Positions 8,441 to 15,299 of a DNA stretch of 64,000 nucleotides are shown here, in pieces. A model generated the notes under the pieces. The model was not told the DNA's origin. It saw nothing but the letters and a program-made list of their open reading frames with translations, and made no database searches. This stretch comes from DASZIT01 sp036268775. GTDB lineage: Bacteria; Actinomycetota; Acidimicrobiia; Acidimicrobiales; RAAP-2. Both the position numbers and the translations under genes were made by a program. How positions within the stretch are numbered: the stretch's first letter is position 1; every line of letters starts with the position of its first letter. The stretch covers positions 78,689 to 142,688 of the forward strand of contig DATATM010000024.1 of assembly GCA_036268775.1 (NCBI GenBank), given 5' to 3'.

Positions 8441-9097
8441 TCAGTACTGGCCAATCCGCTGGTCGGGATTGGTGTCGATCAAGTGCTGTCCGCTCAAGGA
8501 CACCTGGGATGTCCACACCGTTCCATCCCACCACCGGTAGTGGAACCGTCCGCTCGGGTCCGGATGCCAACCCGGAGGCGGCAGGATCGGTGGCCCAGGT
8601 TGAGCCGTCGGTGGTGTCTCGGGGGCCGGCCGGGTCTGGGCGGGTATTTGCGATTCGTGGATCGGTGGGGATGCGGGCACCGACGGTGTGTCGGACGGTG
8701 ATCCCGGCTCCGGCGGCGATGGAAGCTGGGAGAGCTCGGGTTCGCCCAGGCCGGGCGAGTTGGCCGGACGTGGATAAGCCGGAAACTGTGACCCTGCCCG
8801 AATCGGCTTCGCCATCGGTGCCGGGGGCGGCGCTCCGAGGGGGGCGGCCGGGGTGCCCAGATTGCCGGGTCCCATCCGCACCGATTTCCGGGCGTCGGTG
8901 GATCGGGCGATCAGGTACAGCACCAAGCCCAGCAGCACGAACAGGAACCACAACAACGCCCAGACCGCGGAGGGGAGCCCCCACGGGGTACGACCGGTTA
9001 CTTTCCGGGTTCCTTCCGACAGGCGGTATCCGATGAAGGCCCAGACGATGGACAGCACCCCGCTGACGATCAGTGTGGTTGTCGACGGGTGCGTCAC
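8441..9097 (-). CDS. membrane protein with a C-terminal DUF2510 domain
   Basis: The 218-residue protein has two membrane segments near the N-terminus (about 8-27 and 41-63). A Pro-rich linker of about 90 residues follows, then a DUF2510 module near the C-terminus (PGWHPDPSGRFHYRWWDGTVWT). DUF2510 is a short Trp-rich actinobacterial domain, probably an interaction module. GTG at 9097 is chosen as start because the hexamer TAGAGT (9105-9110) lies exactly seven bases upstream, the leaderless pattern seen elsewhere in the window. A longer frame to 9139 exists. It is divergent from the next gene with an 87-base shared promoter region. Confidence 0.75.
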   Translation of the reverse strand: MTHPSTTTLIVSGVLSIVWAFIGYRLSEGTRKVTGRTPWGLPSAVWALLWFLFVLLGLVLYLIARSTDARKSVRMGPGNLGTPAAPLGAPPPAPMAKPIRAGSQFPAYPRPANSPGLGEPELSQLPSPPEPGSPSDTPSVPASPPIHESQIPAQTRPAPETPPTAQPGPPILPPPGWHPDPSGRFHYRWWDGTVWTSQVSLSGQHLIDTNPDQRIGQY

Positions 9098-9104
9098 CCC
9101 CACA

Positions 9105-9110
9105 ACTCTA
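9105..9110 (-). promoter_or_regulatory. -10 hexamer of a leaderless promoter (DUF2510 gene)
   Basis: TAGAGT on the minus strand is followed by seven bases and then GTG at 9097. No Shine-Dalgarno sequence fits. No good -35 is seen. Confidence 0.45.
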
Positions 9111-9172
9111 GATCGGCGCGACCTCCGGGCACTCTTCATGCCTCCGACCAGTCTTCGCCGAGGTCAAAGGGG

Positions 9173-9178
9173 TACCAT
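9173..9178 (+). promoter_or_regulatory. -10 hexamer of a leaderless promoter (131-residue protein)
   Basis: TACCAT is followed by six bases and then GTG at 9185. Together with 9105-9110 it makes a compact divergent promoter pair. Confidence 0.4.
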
Positions 9179-9184
9179 GACTTT

Positions 9185-9580
9185 GTGCCTGTGCTCCCGG
9201 AGCTGCCCTGGTTCGACCGCCTCGACAGCTGGCGACGCCAACTAACCTCGGAGGTCATCGCCCTCCCCTCCACCCTCCAGGAATTCCGAGAGGGTGTCTC
9301 CAACTTCCAACGGATCACCTCCCGCCTCCTCGATGCCACCGATGCCCTTGAACAGTTCACCCGGCTCTATATGAACGGCATGGCCGACACCCGGCGCCAG
9401 GTGGAAGAGGTCAATCGGATGTTGCGGGAAGGGGTGGGATCCCCGGCTAGCGACCTGGTCATCGGTGCGGTGAGCGAACTGACCGACGCATTGTCCTCCA
9501 TGGCTCGCCTCAACCCGCTGTTGAGGCGACCGGCGGCGCCGGGGCCGGAACCGTCGCCTCCGCCCGAAGCCGGCGACTGA
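9185..9580 (+). CDS. small helical protein of unknown function
   Basis: The product has 131 residues if GTG at 9185 is the start. That codon lies six bases after TACCAT and gives the natural N-terminus MPVLPELPWFDRLDSW. A longer frame reaches back to 9089, but it would cross the divergent promoter. The sequence is predicted to be almost all amphipathic helix: a central stretch with heptad-like Leu/Val spacing (FQRITSRLLDATDALEQF), then a Pro-rich tail. No signal peptide, membrane segment or known domain is recognised. Its size and helical character recall phasin-like or scaffold proteins, but that is only a guess. Confidence 0.65.
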   Translation: MPVLPELPWFDRLDSWRRQLTSEVIALPSTLQEFREGVSNFQRITSRLLDATDALEQFTRLYMNGMADTRRQVEEVNRMLREGVGSPASDLVIGAVSELTDALSSMARLNPLLRRPAAPGPEPSPPPEAGD

Positions 9581-9601
9581 TTCAGCCCGGCATCACGTCG
9601 A

Positions 9602-9626
9602 TCTGATTCACCTCTGATTCACCTCT
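9602..9626. repeat. 11-bp tandem repeat
   Basis: TCTGATTCACC occurs twice head to tail (9602-9612, 9613-9623) with three bases of a third copy. The period is one DNA helical turn. It lies in the 200-base gap between the 131-residue gene and the ArsR gene, about 130 bases before the ArsR -35. It could be a binding site or simple sequence. Confidence 0.5.
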
Positions 9627-9754
9627 CAACCACCTCCCCGTGAACCACCATGGGGGTGGAACGCGGCGTAACGGGATTTGGGCAAACCACATCTCGCCGC
9701 AAGCCTCGGCCCTTGTCAGCGACACCAGCGAAAAGATCAACCTGTCTCTCGGTC

Positions 9755-9784
9755 TTGACATGTCACCATTTGGTTACATATTAT
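9755..9784 (+). promoter_or_regulatory. sigma-70-type leaderless promoter of the ArsR-SRPBCC operon with overlapping palindrome
   Basis: A consensus -35 TTGACA (9755-9760), an 18-base spacer, -10 TATTAT (9779-9784), then seven bases to GTG at 9792. The -35 is embedded in the perfect 10-bp palindrome TGACATGTCA (9756-9765), a plausible operator for autoregulation by the ArsR protein. Confidence 0.6.
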
Positions 9785-9791
9785 GAGAGGG

Positions 9792-10112
9792 GTGAGCGAA
9801 GACAACCAGGTGTTCAAGGCGCTCGCCGACCCAACCCGACGCTTCTTGCTTGATCTCCTGTTCGAACGAGAAGGGCGAACCCTTACGGAGCTCGAGCAAG
9901 AAGTGGCGATGACCCGAATCGGCGTCATGAAGCACCTTCGGATCCTCGAGGATGCCGGGCTGGTGGTGACCGAGCGCTCCGGACGCGAAAAGTTGCATTT
10001 CCTGAACCCGGTGCCGATTCGTCTCATCCATGACCGTTGGATCAACAAGTACACCGAGCACCGGGTGTCGGCGCTCGTCGAACTCAAACAGCGATTGGAG
10101 ACACGAGGATGA
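9792..10112 (+). CDS. ArsR/SmtB-family winged-helix transcription regulator
   Basis: A 106-residue dimeric winged-helix repressor. The typical N-terminus VFKALADPTRRFLLDLLFERE leads into a recognition helix region (TRIGVMKHLRILEDAGLV) and a wing (TERSGREKLHFLNP). No metal-binding Cys motif of the ArsR/SmtB alpha-3 type is present, so it belongs to the metal-independent subgroup that commonly pairs with SRPBCC genes. The GTG at 9792 is preferred over the ATG at 9783 because it lies seven bases after TATTAT. Its stop overlaps the next start as ATGA (10109-10112), so the two products are translationally coupled. Confidence 0.88.
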   Translation: MSEDNQVFKALADPTRRFLLDLLFEREGRTLTELEQEVAMTRIGVMKHLRILEDAGLVVTERSGREKLHFLNPVPIRLIHDRWINKYTEHRVSALVELKQRLETRG

Positions 10113-10639
10113 CCGCAACCACCGATTCCGGAGATACCACCCAGGTCTATCGGATCTACATCAAGGCCAGCGCGGAGGCGATCTGGGAGGCAATCACCGA
10201 CCCGGAATGGACCAACCGCTACGGATACACCGGCTACGCGCACTACGACTTGCAACCCGGTGGGTCCTACACCGTCGTCGCCAACGAGGAGTTCAAGGCT
10301 GCCGCTGAGACCCAGGGCTACCCCTGTCCCGATGTGGTGATCGACGGCGAAGTCATCGAAGCCGACCCACCCCACCGGCTGGTGACGACGTGGCGAATGC
10401 TGATGGACCCCACCTGCATCGCCGAAGGCTTCACCACCATTACCCACGAGATCAAGGCGCTCGACAACGGCGCCTGCCTGTTGACGCTGACCCACAAGCT
10501 CGATGCGTCCCACAAGGCGATCGCCAACCTGGTGTCGGGCCAGAATGAGGCTCGGGGCGAAGGGGGTGGAGGCGGCCACGCCTGGGTGCTGAGCGATCTC
10601 AAGTCGTTGCTGGAGACGGGTTCCGGTCTGGGCGGCTAG
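10109..10639 (+). CDS. SRPBCC / AHSA1-like (START-fold) domain protein
   Basis: The 176-residue product is a hydrophobic-cavity fold of the activator-of-Hsp90-homology type. It opens with TQVYRIYIKASAEAIWEAITDPEW and ends with a long C-terminal helix (VLSDLKSLLETGSGLGG). It carries the usual GGSYTVV and PPHRLVTTW strands. Proteins of this family bind or process small hydrophobic molecules; paired with an ArsR regulator they usually form an autoregulated two-gene unit. The ATG at 10109 overlaps the arsR stop by four bases. Two hairpins follow the stop. The ligand is unknown. Confidence 0.85.
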   Translation: MTATTDSGDTTQVYRIYIKASAEAIWEAITDPEWTNRYGYTGYAHYDLQPGGSYTVVANEEFKAAAETQGYPCPDVVIDGEVIEADPPHRLVTTWRMLMDPTCIAEGFTTITHEIKALDNGACLLTLTHKLDASHKAIANLVSGQNEARGEGGGGGHAWVLSDLKSLLETGSGLGG

Positions 10640-10648
10640 TGACCGCAA

Positions 10649-10665
10649 CTCGAGTTGGACTCGAG
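10649..10665. terminator. 7-bp hairpin after the SRPBCC gene
   Basis: CTCGAGT, TGG loop, ACTCGAG, nine bases after the stop codon. It is the first of two consecutive stem-loops. Confidence 0.4.
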
Positions 10666-10674
10666 GAGGGGCCC

Positions 10675-10711
10675 GGCGGTGACACGGCTCCATGACGGCT
10701 GTGTCACCGCC
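10675..10711. terminator. 11-bp hairpin after the SRPBCC gene
   Basis: GGCGGTGACAC pairs perfectly with GTGTCACCGCC across a 15-base loop. It is followed by a C-run instead of T-run. This is the strongest stem-loop found in the window and probably ends the arsR operon. Confidence 0.5.
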
Positions 10712-10838
10712 CCCCCGGTCAACCTCGGCCCGTAGGACGCCGCGCCGCCTCCCGATAGCCTCCGAAGTATCCCAATTGAACCTGGGCCCTCGCGGCAACG
10801 GACTGCCGCCCGTGATGGACCCGAGAATGGAGGCCCAG

Positions 10839-11276
10839 ATGGCGAAGATCCTGTACACCGCGGAGGCAACGGTCACCGGCGGTCGCATCAACGGTCACGG
10901 CGTCACCAGTGACGGAGTCCTCGATGTACAACTCCGGATGCCGAAGGAGATGGGCGGCGAAGGCGGCGGCACCAATCCTGAACAGCTGTTCGCGGTGGGC
11001 TATGCCGCCTGCTTTGAGAGCGCGCTGGGCGTGGTGGCTCGTCGGGAGAAGGTCGAAGTCGGGGACGTATCGATCGACAGCCGAGTCAGCCTCCTTCCCA
11101 CCGAGGATCGGGGATTCAAGCTGGCGGTGGAGCTCGACGTGACGCTGCCTGAGGTCAAGGATGCCGACGAGGCGGTCAAGATCGTGGCTGCCTCCCATCT
11201 GGTCTGCCCGTATTCGAATGCCACCCGGGGCAACATCGACGTCACGCTGACTGCCAACGGCCAGAAAGTCGGCTAG
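10839..11276 (+). CDS. OsmC/Ohr-family peroxide reductase
   Basis: This is a thiol peroxidase of the Ohr type (145 residues, normal family length) that reduces organic hydroperoxides. The two catalytic cysteines are visible in GYAACFESAL and HLVCPYSNATRGN, with the N-terminal strand ILYTAEATVTGGR. The frame extends upstream to 10692, but the ATG at 10839 has GGAGG at six-base spacing and matches the family start. The gene stands alone between the arsR operon terminators and the signalling block. A MarR-type OhrR regulator is not adjacent. Confidence 0.9.
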   Translation: MAKILYTAEATVTGGRINGHGVTSDGVLDVQLRMPKEMGGEGGGTNPEQLFAVGYAACFESALGVVARREKVEVGDVSIDSRVSLLPTEDRGFKLAVELDVTLPEVKDADEAVKIVAASHLVCPYSNATRGNIDVTLTANGQKVG

Positions 11277-11445
11277 TTGGACCCGGTCGCGAATCTACTT
11301 CGGGCCTAGGTAAGCGCGAGGCGAGGGCGATGGCATTCGGCGACAATGCAGAGCTGTCCGCCTTCGGCTTTAACCCTCGCCAATCCCGAAGCACGGTGCG
11401 GGCGACGCCAGCCTCAGGCTGGGCGAGTTCCAGCAGTACTGGATC

Positions 11446-14364
11446 TCAGTGGCGAACGAGGCGAGCAACAAGCTCGCCGAAGATATCTTCCGCCGCCGCC
11501 GTCACGCTCGACTCACCATTCAAGCTTGTGACTGGGTCAGTGCCTTCGCCTTCGTTGCCGGCCGCTTTCTCGATGGTGCTGGCCACTAGCGCGTTGAGAT
11601 CGTCCTTTGCCAAGGGCTTGGCAATATAGGCGTCCATCCCGGCGGCCAAACACAGCATTCGGTCCTCCTCACGAGCTCCGGCGGTAACGCCGATGACCGG
11701 AATGAACCGGACGGGGCTGTTCAAAACCCGGATTGCTTTCGTCGCGTCATAGCCGTTCATCTCCGGCATCTGGCAGTCCATCAAAACGGCGTCGTAACCC
11801 CCGGCGGATACCTTCTGCAGCGCTTCGACCCCGTTGACCACCGTATCCACCTGGTAACCGGCGCTAGAGAGCATCGCAACAGCAACCCTCTGGTTGATCA
11901 AATTGTCTTCGACCAGGAGCAGACGGCGGTCTTCCGGGCGAACTCCTCCCAGCGCCCGTGGCTGGGGGCCCAGACCCAATGGCGCTCGGGCAACGCCGCC
12001 GAGCTCCGGAGTTGAGTTCTCAATCGCCGGGCCCTTGTCACTGCGGACACAAATCGTGAACCAGAATCTGCTTCCTTTGCCGCACTGACTCGAAACCCCG
12101 CAGTCGCCTCCCATGAGGCCTACAAGTTGGCCGCTGATAGACAGGCCCAGGCCGCTACCTCCGTATTTCCGGGATGTCGACATGTCGGCCTGCACAAACG
12201 GGTGAAAGATCAGATCTAGCTTGTCGGGGTCGATACCGTCGCCGGTGTCAATCACCTCGAACCGAAGGACGACGTCGGTACCTGAGGATTCGAACTCAGT
12301 GACACGGACGGAGATTTCACCCGTCTGGGTGAACTTGACGGCATTTCCGACCAGATTGACGAGAACTTGGCGCACCCGAAACGGGTCACCCCTGACGACG
12401 GGTGGGACTGACGCGCCGACAGACCCGACCAAGTTGAGCCCTTTCGACTCCGCCTGATGCGTCAAGAGGTGCAAAACATCGTGAACGACGGTCTCAACGC
12501 TGAATTCGACTTCCTCGATGCTCACCTTCCCCGCCTCAATTTTCGAGTAGTCGAGGATGTCATTGATGACGGTAATGAGCGCCGCCCCTGAAGCCCGCAC
12601 GGTCTGAGCGAAGTCACGCTGCATGTCGTCGAGATCGGTATCGAGCAAGAGCTCGGTCATGCCGATGATGCCATTCATCGGTGTGCGGATCTCATGGCTC
12701 ATGTTGGCGAGAAAATTGGACTTGAGCTGGGACGCCTCGCTCGCTTGGGTAGCCATGTGGCCAAGCTGGCGCTCGAACTCGTTTCGATCGGTGACATCGA
12801 GATAGCCGGCTAGAACATAATCGTTGGCCCCGTCGGTTCCGTGAATCCGAACGAGGCGCACGGCACACCAGACGACCTGCCCATCGGCGTGGATGAAACG
12901 CCTCGTATGGTTCAGCTCGTCGATATTGCTTTGCGCCAACTCATTCACGACTACACGAACCATCTCCGCGTCATCCGGATGGCTGATGTCCGCTGGGGTC
13001 ATTGATATCAGCTCTTCAGCCGAATAGCCGAGAATGTCGCAGACAGCAGGATTAACGCGGATGAAACGGCCATCTGTCGACAGTTCGGCGAGGCCGACCG
13101 GTGCCAGATCGAACATCGACTTCCATCGTTTCTCCGATAAGACCAACGAGCGTTCGGTTTCCTTCTTGTCCGTGACATCGACGAAATGGGCCACGACAAA
13201 AGCAAGATGCCCCTCTGCGTCGAATACGGCTGAAGCACTGAGGGAGCACCACACCAATCTTCCTGTGGCGTGTAGGTAGCGTCTCTCAGCACTAAATTGC
13301 TGAAACGTCCGTGAGCTAAGTGCGGGCGCCGCCAACGCACTCATTTTCGAAATGTCGCGACGCGTCTCTTCCGCGTCGTCGGGGTGGCAGATGTCGGCGG
13401 GTGTCATCGCGTAGAATTCGTCGGCGGTGTAGCCCAATATCTCGCAAAGAGTGGGATTTACTTGGACGAAGTGCCCGTCTCTGTCAATCTCAGCCATCCC
13501 GGCCGGCCCATGCTCAAATGAGAGCCTGTTCTTGGCTTCCCGTATGCGCAGGGCCTGTTCGTCGACATGTTGTGAGCGCAGATTTTTCACCATCGCGACA
13601 CTGCCTGCGTATTCACCATCTGGGTCATAGATCGGCATGGCCACTACCTGGACCCAGATCGGAAGGCCGGCGGCGTCGAGGAATTGGTTTTCGTACGAGC
13701 CAAGTCCGCCCGATCGACGGATTTTCAGCTGCTCGGTCATGCGGGCCTGGGCTTCCACATCCATGAACTCGAATATGTGTCGCCCGACGATCTGTTCTAC
13801 TTCTCTCCCGAGGATCGTCCTCGCCCCGGAACTGACGAACGTGATGATCCCTCCGGCGTCGATGGAAAAGACGGCGTCGGCAGCAAGGTCGAACAAATGC
13901 CGGTAGTTCTCGTGACTCCGTTGCATTTGTCGGCGTTCAATCGCTATCCGGCGAGCCACGACAAGCCGGGCCTCGAGATCGTCCGGTGAGAACGGCTGCT
14001 GGACGCAATCCTGGGCTCCCTCCCACAGCGGACTGCCCATCGTCGAGTCTTCCGTGGGCGTCGAGAGCACGACGATCGGTACCCACTTCGTTTCCGTCGC
14101 GGCCTTCAACTTGGCTAGGACCTCACGCCCGCTCCCGTCAGACAGTCCGAGATCGAGATCGAGAAGAATCACCTCGGGTTGGTATCGCCGCGCAGAGGTG
14201 GCAACCTCCTCCGCTGTCGTGGCTACGTCAACCATCCACCCGGCGGTATCCAGCGCCAAGAGGAGGCGCAGGCGGAGGTCGGTGTCATCGCCGATCAGCA
14301 GAACTCTCGGTTGGTCGCTGCCCGCGAGGAGGTCTTCAGATGGCATCGTACTTACTATCGGCAT
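11446..14364 (-). CDS. cytosolic hybrid histidine kinase: REC-PAS-PAS-PAS-HisKA-HATPase-REC
   Basis: The 972-residue product has no membrane segment. An N-terminal receiver (about 18-140) keeps the acidic pair and Asp69 but has Gln123 where the conserved Lys should be (DCVQQPF). Three PAS domains follow (about 152-265, 285-400, 410-530), the last two very alike (ILGYTADEF / ILGYSAEEL). Next come the phospho-acceptor helix (MSHEIRTPMNG, His near 555), the ATPase (N-box NLVGNAVKF, GGSGLGLSISG) and a complete C-terminal receiver (VLMDCQMPEMNG, Asp near 861). The frame extends to 14580, but 14364 has GGGGGATT upstream. It lies downstream of a receiver gene and a membrane kinase on the same strand. 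Confidence 0.9.
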   Translation of the reverse strand: MPIVSTMPSEDLLAGSDQPRVLLIGDDTDLRLRLLLALDTAGWMVDVATTAEEVATSARRYQPEVILLDLDLGLSDGSGREVLAKLKAATETKWVPIVVLSTPTEDSTMGSPLWEGAQDCVQQPFSPDDLEARLVVARRIAIERRQMQRSHENYRHLFDLAADAVFSIDAGGIITFVSSGARTILGREVEQIVGRHIFEFMDVEAQARMTEQLKIRRSGGLGSYENQFLDAAGLPIWVQVVAMPIYDPDGEYAGSVAMVKNLRSQHVDEQALRIREAKNRLSFEHGPAGMAEIDRDGHFVQVNPTLCEILGYTADEFYAMTPADICHPDDAEETRRDISKMSALAAPALSSRTFQQFSAERRYLHATGRLVWCSLSASAVFDAEGHLAFVVAHFVDVTDKKETERSLVLSEKRWKSMFDLAPVGLAELSTDGRFIRVNPAVCDILGYSAEELISMTPADISHPDDAEMVRVVVNELAQSNIDELNHTRRFIHADGQVVWCAVRLVRIHGTDGANDYVLAGYLDVTDRNEFERQLGHMATQASEASQLKSNFLANMSHEIRTPMNGIIGMTELLLDTDLDDMQRDFAQTVRASGAALITVINDILDYSKIEAGKVSIEEVEFSVETVVHDVLHLLTHQAESKGLNLVGSVGASVPPVVRGDPFRVRQVLVNLVGNAVKFTQTGEISVRVTEFESSGTDVVLRFEVIDTGDGIDPDKLDLIFHPFVQADMSTSRKYGGSGLGLSISGQLVGLMGGDCGVSSQCGKGSRFWFTICVRSDKGPAIENSTPELGGVARAPLGLGPQPRALGGVRPEDRRLLLVEDNLINQRVAVAMLSSAGYQVDTVVNGVEALQKVSAGGYDAVLMDCQMPEMNGYDATKAIRVLNSPVRFIPVIGVTAGAREEDRMLCLAAGMDAYIAKPLAKDDLNALVASTIEKAAGNEGEGTDPVTSLNGESSVTAAAEDIFGELVARLVRH

Positions 14365-14594
14365 TGCAATCCCCCAAGTTGAGTTGACAGGACATGAGGG
14401 GCACAATGTCCCTAGCGTTCTGCCCAACAATGCGGTTTGGGGGCAGCCTCCGTCGTCCCTGGCCCTTGGGACCGCGCCAGCGTCAATCCAGCGCCCAGTC
14501 CCTCTATGTTCTATGGCCCGGTCGGTGAGGATGGGCGGCCGATCCACTCTGTTGATAGCCACAGCGGGCTCGGAGGGCATCCTCCAGCTGGAGT

Positions 14595-15011
14595 TCAGCC
14601 GGGGTCCGGTTCCCTCTTACTTTGTCTTTCCGCCAAGGCATCCTTCACGACTTCAATGAACTCGACAGAGCGGACCGGCTTGATCAGATAGGCGTAGAAA
14701 CGCTCGACCGCATCGACGGGTCGATCAAGGGCTGCAAATCCAGTAAGCATGATCACCATGGTTTCAGGGTTGCGCTCTTTGATCGCATCGGCGAGGTCAG
14801 TCCCGCTCCCATCGGGCAGTCTGGCGTCAAGCACCGCGACCGCCGGAAGGTGAACGGCCTGGAGGCGAACGGCGTCCTGAAAGGAGCTGGCACCGACTGA
14901 CCGGATCCCGGCTGACTCGAGCATCCGACAAAGGCCTTGGCGCACAGGATCGTTGTCATCGACAACCAGAACGACCTCCCGGTCGTCGGGCGTCGGCTCC
15001 TGAGCGTTCAA
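14595..15011 (-). CDS. stand-alone receiver (CheY-like response regulator)
   Basis: A 138-residue single REC domain with no output domain. All receiver landmarks are present: the acidic pair in VVDDND, phospho-acceptor Asp in AVLDARLPDGSG (near 61), Thr in MLTGFA and Lys in YLIKPV. The start appears to be TTG at 15011. It sits between two hybrid kinases on the same strand, so it probably shuttles phosphate between them or onto a distant phosphotransfer protein. No HPt domain gene is visible in the window. Confidence 0.88.
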   Translation of the reverse strand: MNAQEPTPDDREVVLVVDDNDPVRQGLCRMLESAGIRSVGASSFQDAVRLQAVHLPAVAVLDARLPDGSGTDLADAIKERNPETMVIMLTGFAALDRPVDAVERFYAYLIKPVRSVEFIEVVKDALAERQSKREPDPG

Positions 15012-15299
15012 GAGACTGACACCACCAGGAGCTCCTCAATACCCCCAACTTCCACGGGACCAATCCACACGCCTCTGTCCTTCCGACTTGAGTGGGAGAA
15101 TCGCCTCGATACCGGAAACGATTTTCAATCGTAGCCCACGACGCAAAGTCAGGTGGGAGAGCCGTTGCGGACTAGCTCCGAACGGGTCTGTTGAACCCAC
15201 CGAGTCTTCTTTGACCAAGCCGAAACCCGAACAGCCTCGCTATCTGGAACGCCCGCGGCCGGACGTCTCCTCCGGCCCGTTGCCATCGTCCTCCCCCAT
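15012..15299. other. 288-base gap between receiver and membrane kinase genes
   Basis: No gene was found. It contains the small perfect hairpin ACGATT-TTC-AATCGT at 15118-15132, a possible dyad operator or RNA stem. The rest is featureless, so the receiver gene may have its own promoter here. Confidence 0.4.
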
